A DNA stretch of 64,000 nt, from positions 9,770,106 to 9,834,105 of the forward strand of contig OU452225.1 of assembly GCA_911728455.2 (NCBI GenBank), in the 5' to 3' direction. The number at the start of each line of letters is the position of its first letter. Position 1 is the stretch's first letter. Origin of the DNA: Marthasterias glacialis. Lineage: Eukaryota > Echinodermata > Asteroidea > Forcipulatida > Asteriidae. Positions 56,801 through 64,000 of the stretch are shown here, piece after piece. The position numbers and the translations under genes are program-made. The notes under the pieces were generated by a model. That model was given only the letters and a program-made list of their open reading frames with translations, had not been told where the DNA came from and made no database searches.

Positions 56801-59638
56801 TACCTCCAATGCTTGCCTCAGCAGCAATGGCGGCATTAGATTTGATGGATGAAGACCCCACAATGGCAGTCAGGTTACAGAAGAGATCCCAGCTTGTACA
56901 CGAAGAACTCGCAAAGTAAGACAACACTCTCAAATCTATCTTGATTTCAAAACCCATGAATCAATTGATGATATTTCTGGACTCGATGACAGAAGTAAAT
57001 ACCAGTCATAACTGTAATCTGAGGCCGTGTCCGAATTGAGGGCTACGGCTACGGCTGAATCGCCGTGTCATCATGCATTGAAGTATAGGACATCCTCAGC
57101 AACACCCTTAGTGACAGGCTGTAACTGTAGTCAAAGCTGCCAATAGACCGTTCCGGCCTGTCAATCAAACTGTGTGCATTGACCAATTGGATCACGCCTT
57201 TTGGTCATGTGACCTCGGTCAAACTCGGTCACACGTGCAGCATAAACGTACACAAACTAAGGTGTGTGGGCGGGGCTTATTGCCAAAGCCGGAATGGTCT
57301 ATTGGGATACAGCTTAAACTACACAGGCCTGGAATTTCATCTTTGGGAGGGCATTTTCATTTTGCTAAGGAATTGGTTTGCAATGATATCGTGTGAACAT
57401 TCTCTTTGGAATAATGTTCTTGAAAGACGATACTCAACATATCGAATGGTGTGATCTGGGCCCAATTTCATAGTGCTGCTGAACAGTAAGCAATTTTTTG
57501 TGCTAACTATAGCAGAAAAATTTGCTTAAGCGTAAGCGTATTTCACAGTTTTGCAAGAAAATTAGGCAGCCAACTTGCGGGTTCACCATGGATTTGCATT
57601 GTTACGTCATTCATTTTCATTCAGTAAGCACAGGAAGGTTAGCATGCCTTTTCGTGTGCTTACGGTTAGCAGCACTATGAAATGGAAATCGCACAGTAAG
57701 CACAAAATCAGCTGTTAAGCAGCTCTATGAAATTGGGCCCTGGGCCCAGATTCATAGAGCTGCTTAACCAGAAAACAGTGCTTAAAAATTTCTGCTAAGC
57801 AAAAATAAGCAGGATACCAGTCACAGATTGTATCTGTGACATGCTATTTTGGCTGGTAACCTTATTCTGGTAAGCATCATTGTGTTTGTGCTGAGCTACT
57901 TTTTGTGCTTAAACAGCTCTATGAAATTGGGCCCTGTTCAACATTCGTCATCATGTTTTTCTCAATCCGTGGTTAGCATATTTCTTGATTCAGAGGTATT
58001 GAATAATGTTTTACTTCATGTATTCTTTGTCCTTCATTGAACACTTGGGAACTCAGTGAGTGGTAATTTTGTTACTGATGATTATTCATTAAAAAAACAA
58101 CAGGATTGCAGAGCTGAAGTTAGTCGGTGATCGCGTATCGCCAATCAAGCATCTACAAGTACGTGAGTGTGGGGACAAGACTCGACCAGAAATAACCAAA
58201 CTCTTGGAGGCCATAGTTGATAAGGTACATATTCATATTGTATGCAGTCAACTTGCTGGTAAAACGCTAAATATAATTTAGATATGACTGTGTTTTTTTT
58301 TTACCAGTTTACACTGGGATTCGTCCATTTTTTTCCCATCCAGACTACCGGACTATTTTTCTTGGATTATTTTTATACTTCATATTTTAATTATGTACAT
58401 GTACAATTCAATGCAATTTTGCCTCCGGTAGCAAGTTAGAATTTGAATAAACCATGAATAATTTTGTCTCAAACTTGTTGGCAAAAACGCTTAATATAAT
58501 TCCCATATTACTGTTGTTTTAACCAGTTTGCACCGGGATTCGGCCATTTTTTCCCCATCCAGCCCGACGGATTTATTTTCTCAAAGTCTTGGCCTGTGTC
58601 CTGTGCCTTGCATTTTCCTGTCTTTTTGACAAACTGAAGTTGCATGCCTGACTAATACAGCAGATAAAAATAAAAAAACTTTGTTTGAGTAAAAAAACTG
58701 TATGAGTATTATGACGAGTTCTAATCATAATGAAGCTAGTTTTCAATAATGACCAGTGCTGTACTTTGTCCTAAAAATTTCAGTTGACTTCAATATTTTC
58801 ATTGCCATTTCTTTCAGTTACAAAACTAACTAAAGACATTATGTTGTCACCAGCTCAAACAGTGCCCTCATTGAGGTCAATGGATGACCTATTGCTGATA
58901 GTTGTGCGTGACCTCAGCAAGGGTTGCCGGATCAAAGACCTTTTGTCAGAGTGGATAATTTAGAATGACTTTATCTCAACAGGCATTGGATGAAGGTGTG
59001 GTTCTTACTACAGCATGTTACTTAGAAGAAGAAGAAGCCTTTCTCATTCCTCCAAGGTAAGTCATGGCCGGGCAGTCTAGTGCATTAGATTAACCAGTTG
59101 GCACCGCATGTCGTTTAGTACACGAAAATATTGTCTGAACCGGCAAACAGGCGTCGTTTAACCCTTTCCTTACCATAGACGACTTTTGTCGACTGCACTC
59201 ATATCCCCTTCTTTTTTACTGCCCACATTAGGGCTGGATAGCTCGGTTGGTAGATAATCAGTAAGTTTAGGCAGTCATGCCAGTGGTCGGAGGTTCAAAT
59301 CCCGCTCCAGTCAATTTTTCTTTGTTCACCCCAAAATTGATTTTAAAAAATTTACCCAGTCAGTTTCCTTTGTGGTTTTATTGCTTGAATTCAAATTTAT
59401 GCGGTAACTTCATTTTAGGCAAGCTTTTGCGTAGTTACGTTAAAGACAGCCAATATCCATACACAATTTTTTTTCTGATGTTAACGAGTGCTTTGTCTAA
59501 TGGGGGTATGTAATTGGTTCATTGTTTTCTTACAGCATCCGTATTGCAGTGGGTATAGCTCCCACTGATGACCAAATCGTCATGGCAATGCAAGTTATAC
59601 AAAAAGTAGCCTCCGAAATTCTGCAGAATGTTGTTTAG
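44831..59638 (+). CDS. SPTLC1: Serine palmitoyltransferase long chain base subunit 1 (14 coding exons, 486 residues)
   Basis: SPTLC1 pairs with SPTLC2/3 in the ER membrane to condense serine and palmitoyl-CoA, the first step of sphingolipid synthesis. Exons: 44831-44914, 46543-46650, 47626-47720, 48806-48899, 49577-49649, 50483-50615, 51727-51856, 53286-53375, 53548-53655, 53870-53965, 56764-56915, 58104-58224, 58983-59056, 59536-59638; every junction is GT..AG and in phase. Exon 2 encodes the membrane helix ([19 protein letters not shown], about residues 32-50). [13 protein letters not shown] holds Cys142, equivalent to the Cys mutated in human HSAN1. IVVEGLY-type, FGVLG and CFSASLPP motifs are present. 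As expected for this subunit, the PLP lysine is absent ([10 protein letters not shown], Thr318 at about its place). The N terminus is about 12 residues longer than in human; a second in-frame ATG lies at 44843. A fibrinogen-domain gene is nested antisense in intron 10. Confidence 0.97.
45030..45860 (+). mobile_element. Family J element, longest copy
   Basis: TTTGAGGGTACTGCTGGCAC, CTGACTTGACAATGCCAAGA, GTTGAGCCGAAATACAATGA and GGGGATTACACAACAACC match 11437-12130 in order. A short extra block (about 45180-45300, with GGCGAGTTACTATCTCGCC) is absent from the other copy. In SPTLC1 intron 1. Confidence 0.6.
46801..46978. mobile_element. Family G element with 6-bp target duplication CTGTAA
   Basis: CAGGCCTCGATCTTAAG at the left and GATCAAGGCCTG at the right, flanked by CTGTAA at 46795-46800 and 46979-46984. 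178 bp; inverted relative to 37630-37807. In SPTLC1 intron 2. Confidence 0.85.
47272..47432 (+). mobile_element. Family C element
   Basis: AGGCCTGGAATTGTACCCAA, GCCATGGCCTCTGTTGCCCT, GCCCCTTCAAAAGTTTCCCA and AAGACGAAATTCCAGGCCT. Uninterrupted reference for 50850-51185. Confidence 0.65.
47480..47592. mobile_element. Family D palindrome
   Basis: GGCCGAATCCAAATTTGCGG..CTACGGCTACGGCTGTTGC and CCAGCCGTAGCCAAAGCC..AATTTGGAC. Same centre (ATCCTATACTTCAACGCATG) as 35512-35636. Confidence 0.7.
47862..48189. repeat. Inverted-repeat element, CAGGGTTCTCCCC ends
   Basis: CAGGGTTCTCCCCAGGATTT at the left and GCATGGGGAGAACCCTG at the right. The interior is A/T-run rich with GTATCGCCCGTAATTTCTGC repeated about three times in variants. 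Confidence 0.55.
48450..48680 (+). mobile_element. Family M element without the G insertion
   Basis: TTTTACCCAACACCAG, ATAAGCACTGCATACTTAGT, GTTTGCCGTACCCACTGCTA, then GGATTCCAACTGACC and GGGTTCAAATCCCACTCAAG (B-box). It shows the empty state of the site occupied at 37624-37813. Confidence 0.65.
49013..49320 (+). mobile_element. tRNA-derived SINE
   Basis: Head GTGTCATGGCCAAGCCGTCT, B-box TGGGTTCGAATCCCGGTCAT, tail AATGCGCTTTATAAGAAC followed by GTTATTGTTATTATT. It is in SPTLC1 intron 4. Not a functional tRNA: the stems do not close and a long body follows. Confidence 0.75.
50850..51185 (+). mobile_element. Family C element split by a MITE
   Basis: CAGGCCTGGCATTTCACAGA..GGCCATGGCCTCT, then the 50882-51058 MITE, then TTGCCCCTGGTCCCGGCCAT..GATGAAATTCCAGGTCTGG. 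The two parts join as in the uninterrupted copy at 47272-47432. Confidence 0.7.
50882..51058. mobile_element. MITE, AGACCTTTATC ends
   Basis: AGACCTTTATCATGCTGCCA at the left and GATAAAGGTCTA at the right; close copy of 6036-6212. Non-coding. Confidence 0.75.
51386..51690 (+). mobile_element. tRNA-derived SINE, same family as 9430-9840, head deleted
   Basis: GGCGTGTCATGGCTGAGGGG is followed directly by body sequence GGGGACGTAAAGCCGTTGCT, so the B-box part is lost. The tail is CATAAAGTGCTATATAAGAA. In SPTLC1 intron 6. Confidence 0.7.
52805..53195 (+). repeat. 16-bp minisatellite interrupted by a MITE
   Basis: Units of GAGAATGCAACCAATT with drift run on both sides of a 134-bp palindrome (52902-53035), which is the reverse of 15322-15465. 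Confidence 0.8.
52902..53035. mobile_element. Palindromic MITE inside the minisatellite
   Basis: CGATAGGTGGCAGCAGACCT at the left, AAGTCTGCTGCCACCTAGTG at the right. Matches 15322-15465 in reverse orientation. Confidence 0.75.
54036..54662 (+). repeat. 61-bp minisatellite, about 10 units
   Basis: Unit CTCTGAAAGCTCACTGACTC..TGAAGTTCATACCAGTACCA..ATCTTCCAGAGAAATATTTCC. Early units alternate between CTTCC..CCCTCTG and CCTCC..CATCTAA types, a 122-bp higher-order period. It lies 370 bp past the 3' end of the nested fibrinogen-domain gene. Confidence 0.92.
54884..54889 (-). terminator. Candidate polyadenylation signal of the fibrinogen-domain gene
   Basis: TTTAAT on the plus strand, ATTAAA on the minus, 143 bp past the stop. 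Variant signal, so weak. Confidence 0.3.
55032..56033 (-). CDS. Secreted PAN/apple plus fibrinogen C-terminal domain protein, intronless, nested in SPTLC1
   Basis: A 333-residue single-exon frame, antisense in SPTLC1 intron 10. The second Met (residue 8) probably starts it: [20 protein letters not shown] is a clean signal peptide. Residues about 31-100 look like a PAN/apple module (cysteines at 31, 36, 67, 71, 77 and 89, with [17 protein letters not shown]). Residues about 127-333 are a fibrinogen-related domain: [35 protein letters not shown], the calcium-site [13 protein letters not shown] and [16 protein letters not shown], ending MKIRTVD. C129/C158 and C280/C294 are the usual disulfide positions. 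Such proteins (ficolin or FREP-like) bind acetylated sugars or act in adhesion; the exact ligand cannot be read. The intact frame with all key residues argues against a dead retrocopy, although the lack of introns suggests a retroposed origin. Confidence 0.93.
   Translation of the reverse strand: MIFAVNKMSVKTIILLSCVTLAFTVHGLETCSKKQCSRLEMLFYPLEDFALEGFAYREITTSSYVICGRDCLSDVKCKSLNYYVDNDRCELNNATKAHSPQTFSQRNGSLYFDSDVFTPQYALPHYTSCKKLQQAGHGVSGVYILFPVQFPNGLMVLCDMETDGGGWIVIQQRRDGSTDFARSWTEYESFFGCLSGEFWLGNNILRSLTASNEVWQLRIDMEWNNITAWAKYGSFKVSGNQYTLHVSLFTGDAGDALNNNNGQSFTTIDVDNDLKKNKNCAHKSGGGGWWYDKCGESNLNGKYYHNGTCGDGIMWMVEGYSFKNCSMKIRTVD
56113..56124 (-). promoter_or_regulatory. TATA-like motif upstream of the fibrinogen-domain gene
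   Basis: The minus strand reads GTCTATATGAATG about 85 bp before the first ATG and 105 before the second, a suitable spacing for a TATA box with a short leader. A single motif, so weak. Confidence 0.25.
57028..57144. mobile_element. Family D palindrome
   Basis: GTGTCCGAATTGAGGGCTAC..GGCTACGGCTGAATCG at the left, CATTGAAGTATAGGACATCC in the centre. The right arm is worn. It directly abuts the E element. Confidence 0.6.
57145..57303 (+). mobile_element. Family E element
   Basis: ATAGACCGTTCCGGCCTGTC..GCCGGAATGGTCTATTG; differs from 15948-16108 at only a few positions by eye. Confidence 0.75.
57327..57375 (-). mobile_element. Family C fragment
   Basis: CAGGCCTGGAATTTCATCTT..GGGAGGGCATTTTCATTTTGC, matching one end of 10808-10970. 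Confidence 0.5.
57456..57722. mobile_element. Family F palindrome, long variant
   Basis: TGGGCCCAATTTCATAGTGC at the left, AGCTCTATGAAATTGGGCCC at the right. It is longer than other copies by about 65 bp in the middle. Confidence 0.7.
57725..57938. mobile_element. Family F palindrome, adjacent copy
   Basis: GGGCCCAGATTCATAGAGCT at the left, AACAGCTCTATGAAATTGGG at the right. Starts within a few bases of the end of the previous copy. Confidence 0.75.
58290..58600 (+). mobile_element. Two family J end fragments in tandem
   Basis: TTACACTGGGATTCGTCCAT near 58305 and TTTGCACCGGGATTCGGCCA near 58525 both match the J start at 11445 (GCCGCTGGGATTCTTCC), each preceded by an ACCAGT end. Confidence 0.5.
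59229..59330 (+). mobile_element. tRNA-derived SINE
   Basis: GGGCTGGATAGCTCGGTTGG (A-box), GGAGGTTCAAATCCCGCTC (B-box) and tail GTCAATTTTTCTTTGTTCAC. A second copy is at 62063-62170 on the other strand. In SPTLC1 intron 13. Confidence 0.75.
59380..59470 (+). mobile_element. Family A fragment
   Basis: TTGAATTCAAATTTATGCGG, AGGCAAGCTTTTGCGTAGTT and ATCCATACACAAT match the left half of 7188-7498. Confidence 0.5.
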
Positions 59639-59844
59639 TCTACTGTGTATTTACACCAAGCATTCAAGGTAGGCCTTAGAATATGTTGAAGAGGACGATG
59701 TCCAAGGGGGCTGTGATTGTGGGGATTTTTGTTATTTTTGTTTGTTTTTAACACCCTTTTTATTGAGTGGATATTTTAGGATTTATGAGTGCCTTCAGAA
59801 TGGCATACTGGTATCATGGAAAAACAAAAAAGAAACGAGTGAGA

Positions 59845-59850
59845 AATAAA
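59845..59850 (+). terminator. Candidate polyadenylation signal of SPTLC1
   Basis: AATAAA 206 bp after the stop codon (GAGAAATAAACAC). Another AATAAA is at 60479. Confidence 0.4.
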
Positions 59851-61231
59851 CACTTTCATTTTTTGCATAAAACCTTTTTTGTTTTTATATAAAGTCCCAA
59901 AAGGACAGCGAGCTGAAAAGTTCTTGCTTCTGTTTTTTCTACTCATTAAGTTTCACTGAAAAATTGTTCTTAAACTTGGGGCCATTCAGAATAATCTATG
60001 TGTAAATTCAATTTCGATTTATTTTTTTTTTCTTATTTCCCCCCCCCCTGGTAATTGTAGAGGGGTTGGTCAAAATGATAAATCAAAAATGAAAATTCAG
60101 TTTTCAATTAAAATGAGTAAGAAAAAGAATGGGGAAAAATAAAAAGACCCTCCACACCTGATGAGATCGGGGAGATTTTTCTTCTTGCATGCTGGAAGCC
60201 AGGAGAAGCCATTGAAAACTGCTGAGTTGGGAGAGCATTGATCTAAAACATCTGCTTCATTTGAGACATGACTTTGTTCTTCAGGGTGTACTAAATAGTC
60301 TCCAAGTTTGTAAAAATCAAACTTTGGGAAGGGAGGGTGGGGTGGGTCAAAGCAAGTTTTGAAAAAAATTGAGTTTTTAAAACATTGATATCTCCGATTG
60401 GCCCCTTACTCTGCAAAATTCAAAATGTTAAAGGTTTTAGTAGGCTTTTTGAAATCTGCAGGATGATTTTTTTAAGTTAATAAAATGTATGAGGTACAGT
60501 TTGTATTTTCCTGACGCAAGAGAAATCTATAGTGTAAATACTGGAATCCTTGTATATAAAAAATTGCACATACCTGTAGACTTTTGAAATCGTTTGACAG
60601 AACACTGTAGATAAACACAACGTGTATCTTACTTCACCTTTGTCTTTTATTTATCGTGTTTGAGATATATCTGAAATGTCGTCGTCTATTCCAACCCCAG
60701 TCATGGCACTCATGTGACATCAGCATAGCAAGCTCATTTTCAAAACCGCTGAGAAAGGGGGATGTTTTTTTTTACTGTTAGCGTTAACCAAGAAATGCAT
60801 ATTATATAGGGGTTCTTACATGTATATTAAGAGTACCTGCTCCACAATTTTTACAAAAGTTGAATCCTGGCAAATGCTGTAGTCACAATTTTTCTATCAG
60901 AATTGGTTTTGATTTTGAACAAAGTGTTAGATTCCAACTCAAGTTTGGCTGGTTTCTACTGCTGTGTTTACCTGGCAAGCTCTGGATGCTATGCTTTAAA
61001 AAAAAAAAAGGGAGTATTTTTCAAAGAAAATTCTCCACGTATTTGCAAAAAATGGGGGGTGGGGTTGGGGGTGAGGGTGGTAATTTGGGATAAGATATTC
61101 TTGAAAGGTTGTCTTTTGAGTACTAAGGAATGAGCTTGGGTATACAGCAAGTGCCATGGCCGGGATTTGAACCACTTTGATTATTTGAGACCAGTATTTT
61201 ATATGTTAGTGATGGGTTGATTGGGCTCTTA

Positions 61232-61575
61232 ATGCAGTGGCGCAACCAGACATTTTCATTGGGGGCGGGGTTTGGAGCATGAGGGGACAAAGGTATAAAT
61301 TTCAGGGGGAGGGGGGCTATTTAATGTGGGGGGGGGGAAAGAGGGGGGTCCAAGGGTCCTGAGCAGAAAAGCTCCCCTGCCCCCCCCCCTTCAAGCGTAA
61401 CTTGACAAGGAGCTTGCTCAGAACCCTTGCTCCCCCTTTCCCAAAATGAGATCGAAAAAAAATAAACAAAGGAATAGTTTGATACATTAAATAGTCCCCA
61501 AAATTATGTCTTTTCCCCCGCTTGCCACCCCCCTTCCCCCCAATGAAACAGTCTGGATCTGCCATTGATGGGTTA
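61232..61575. mobile_element. Inverted-repeat element with G and C runs
   Basis: CAACCAGACATTTTCATTGG GGG at the left faces CCCCAATGAAACAGTCTGGA at the right. Inner parts pair around the G run near 61325 and the C run near 61380. No transposase. Confidence 0.5.
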
Positions 61576-62062
61576 TAATCCATACAGGTAGACAAGGGAG
61601 TGTGTGGTGCTGTAGTTAATCAACTAGTCGATCAAGTAATCAAAAAATTGATTGATTTATTAGTGGTTTTGTTTTTTAGTGCATTATATAAAATCAATAC
61701 TTTGGTCATGAGTTGCATAATTAAACGTTCATGCGATGATATCAGAGGTCATTGGTTTAGTATATAAGTTAATTTTTGTAAGTTATCAGTAAGTTATTTA
61801 TGTTAAGGTATATGTGTTAATTTTAATTGGATTGCTTTCATTAACCCACCTAATGAAAATTCTGAGAATTCTTTTTAAAATACTCTAAATTATCACAAAA
61901 TAAGACTGGTTATTTGAAGATCATTGGGTTGCAGATTAACTGTTGGAATGCAAAGAATGTTAAATTCTCCCAGCAATGTATTCAAAGAAACAGAAAATGT
62001 AGTAATGAGAACTTAAAATGTAACACAGCAGTGTCACATCCGTCAGGTTTTTATTTAAACGT

Positions 62063-62170
62063 TCAACTATTTTTGAGTGAACAAAGAACAAAATTGACTA
62101 GAACAGGACTTGAGCCTGCAACCTCCAGATTAACGTGCGGGTGCTCTACCAACTGAGCTATCTAGCACTA
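62063..62170 (-). mobile_element. tRNA-derived SINE
   Basis: The minus strand reads GTGCTAGATAGCTCAGTTGG (A-box), GTTGCAGGCTCAAGTCCTG (B-box) and GTCAATTTTGTTCTTTGTTC (tail), the same family as 59229-59330. Confidence 0.75.
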
Positions 62171-62275
62171 TGATGGCAGTCTTCCATTTTTGTCAATATC
62201 TTTGTTCAGGGGTTGCTGGTCAGAAGCCATTCAACCTGAAACTGCCTTATAACCAGGGATCACACCCAAGTTTAC

Positions 62276-62417
62276 AATAGACCTTATGCATTGACGTCAT
62301 CACGCTGCCATCTTAGAGGTAAATCGATTATGTAACAATGGAAACGCAGAACAACCTCATTTTGACCTCTAGACGAGGGCGCCCTACTCAAATGACGTCA
62401 TGTGCATAAGGTCTATA
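62276..62417. mobile_element. MITE, AATAGACCTTATGCA ends
   Basis: AATAGACCTTATGCATTGAC at the left, ATGTGCATAAGGTCTATA at the right; TGACGTCA near both ends. Related end motif to families E and 6036-6212. Confidence 0.7.
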
Positions 62418-62882
62418 CAACCTGGGATGCAGCAGTAACGTGATCACCTTAATAAGGGGATGCGACTTTTCATTTATTTACAACTGAATTCTTCGTTTTC
62501 AAAACTATTTTTTTGAAGTCAAGGAAAACTAAACAAAAGTCCTGCAGGGAATGATTTCGGCCGACATTTTGCACAGCAAAAAATATATGGACTTGAAATG
62601 TTGTGTGCACACTGACTGCTAGTATTGGGTAGCTAATGATGTTTTTTGAGTAGCAACTGGTACATTTCTTGTAGCATTTTGCTCTGTTGTACAAGGGAAA
62701 TTGTTCACTGTTCCCGTCGCACAATTTAGGAATTTCACTAAAATGTTAAAGAATGCGGACAACATTGGTACTTGGCACTTTGTGTGACCCAACATGTACA
62801 TGAAATAACAAACCTGTGAAAGGTTAAGCTCAATCGGTCATCGGAGTCACGAGAAAACAGTGGGAAAAACTCTGTTTTCACT

Positions 62883-63040
62883 CAGGCCTGATACTTCACG
62901 GAGGCAACGAAGGCAATTGCCTCCGTTGCCTCTGGTCATTGCCTTGGTGCCCTTGAAATGTTCCAGTACAAATTTACAATTTCCTCATAGAGGTGCCCTT
63001 TATCAATAAGAAAATGCCTTGGTGCCCTTGCACTTTCTAG
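62883..63040 (-). mobile_element. Family B element
   Basis: TCAGGCCTGATACTTCACGG, GAAATGTTCCAGTACAAATT and GCCTTGGTGCCCTTGCAC; the reverse of 26968-27125. Confidence 0.7.
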
Positions 63041-63354
63041 GAACAAAGCAACCAGGCCTGTTCACTGATATCAAACATTTGGTTTTGGACTCAAACCTTG
63101 TTTTACTAATTTCTCGAATACTAGAGCATTTCAGGCAAAAATGTATCAAGGGAAAGTTTTCCACCACGACCATCTTTATGCAAAGTTATGTGCAAATCTG
63201 TGAAATTTTATGTTTTTCAATCTTACCAATGTTGTGCACACACTTATAACAAGTTTGTGCAAAGAAATATTGTATATCCACAGTACATGAAGCCTCAATA
63301 GAGTAATGATAATACCAGTGCAATATGTGATATCAGAGTTATTTTAGATTGTCA

Positions 63355-63710
63355 TTGGAAATCAACACGAGGACGGAAAGACTGAGGTGAAGGATTTTCA
63401 CCTCTTTTTCAAAAATATGTAAATGTATATATTTAGTGAGAAGCGGTTAATTTAAGTCACTCAGGTGTCAGGACAAAATTCTCTCCATGCTTGTTTCTTG
63501 TGCTATTGTAACCATGGCAACCAAAACATTGGAAATCAAACACAGGGCCGGAAAGACCGAGGTGAAGGATTTTCACCTCTTTTTCAAAAAATTGTAAATG
63601 CCTATTTTTAGTAGGAAGTGCTTAATTTAAGTCACTCAGGTGTTGGACAAAATTCTCCGCATGCTTGTTTCTTGTGCTGTTGCAACCATGGCAACCAATA
63701 TGTAAGATTG
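63355..63710 (+). repeat. Tandem pair of a 176-bp repeat
   Basis: ATTGGAAATCAACACGAGGA..GACTGAGGTGAAGGATTTTC and ATTGGAAATCAAACACAGGG..GACCGAGGTGAAGGATTTTC, each ending in CAACCATGGCAACCAA-like sequence. Confidence 0.85.
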
Positions 63711-64000
63711 TTCATGTATGTTTCACCGAGGAACAATAATTTTGGGTGAAGTAACACAGTTGTACAGACACTTAAGTACATATTAAATGTAGCTTTTTAT
63801 TAGAAATCTGGTTTTTCCTTCTCTCTTACAGTTTAACACTTAACGGGGCTACTTCCCTTTAGAAAGCCTTGTTTGCTTGCAGGATCATTGTGTTTGCTGG
63901 GATAAGGCAAAACAAGTTGCATGTTTACAGACCTTCATTTTAACTGGGATTTTTTTTTTTTTTTTTTTTTTTCTTTTGGCAGAATTGCCAGAATATTTTT

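Larger units (their letters stand above)
59639..64000. other. SPTLC1 3' flank and repeats, no gene seen
   Basis: The 3'UTR of SPTLC1 probably covers the first several hundred bases. After that come low-complexity sequence, a G/C-run inverted repeat, SINE and MITE copies and a 176-bp direct repeat. The short ORFs show no recognisable protein. The window ends in a T run (about 63948-63972). Confidence 0.5.

Overview
The window is animal nuclear DNA. Genes are split into short exons (about 75-450 bp) with GT..AG introns of 0.3-3 kb, and the introns and gaps are packed with short palindromic transposon relics, tRNA-derived SINEs and minisatellites. The protein content (transportin, FBXW9, PGAP6/TMEM8, SPTLC1, and an intronless PAN plus fibrinogen-domain lectin-like gene) fits a marine deuterostome invertebrate. 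I lean towards an echinoderm, perhaps a sea star. The group is an inference from gene structure and repeat style; no search could be run.

Layout. 850-948 (-): first coding exon of a transportin (TNPO1/2 type); the rest lies left of the window. 5461-15057 (+): FBXW9, complete, 10 coding exons, 460 residues. 15058-27762: a gene-free, repeat-filled gap between the converging 3' ends of FBXW9 and PGAP6, dominated by a recent 3.6-kb tandem duplication (17590-24768). 27763-40064 (-): PGAP6/TMEM8, 11 coding exons found; the signal-peptide exon was not located. 40065-44830: head-to-head gap between PGAP6 and SPTLC1, holding a 2.3-kb foldback element with a 51-bp minisatellite in its loop and a small CpG-rich candidate promoter. 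44831-59638 (+): SPTLC1, complete, 14 coding exons, 486 residues. An intronless PAN/fibrinogen-domain gene (55032-56033, -) is nested antisense in its tenth intron. 59639-64000: SPTLC1 3' flank and repeats, no gene seen.

The genes are housekeeping functions (nuclear import, ubiquitin-ligase substrate adaptor, GPI-anchored protein shedding, sphingolipid synthesis) plus one probable innate-immunity or adhesion gene. They are not an operon or one pathway. TNPO and FBXW9 are also close neighbours in human, so that pair may be old synteny.

Repeat families are lettered for cross-reference: A (about 310-bp TIR element), B and C (about 150-bp AGGCCTG-ended), D (GCTACGGCTACGGCT palindrome), E (about 160-bp AATAGACC), F (about 200-bp GGGCCCAATTTCATA palindrome), G (178 bp, 6-bp target duplications), J (500-800-bp non-autonomous element), K (GCGCC..GGCGC palindrome), L (intronic 170-bp repeat), M (tRNA-like core in terminal inverted repeats). 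I found no convincing new multi-gene system. The most interesting signals are the triplicated catalytic half-exon of PGAP6, the layered duplication at 17.6-24.8 kb, the foldback element, and several nested insertions whose target duplications can be read directly.
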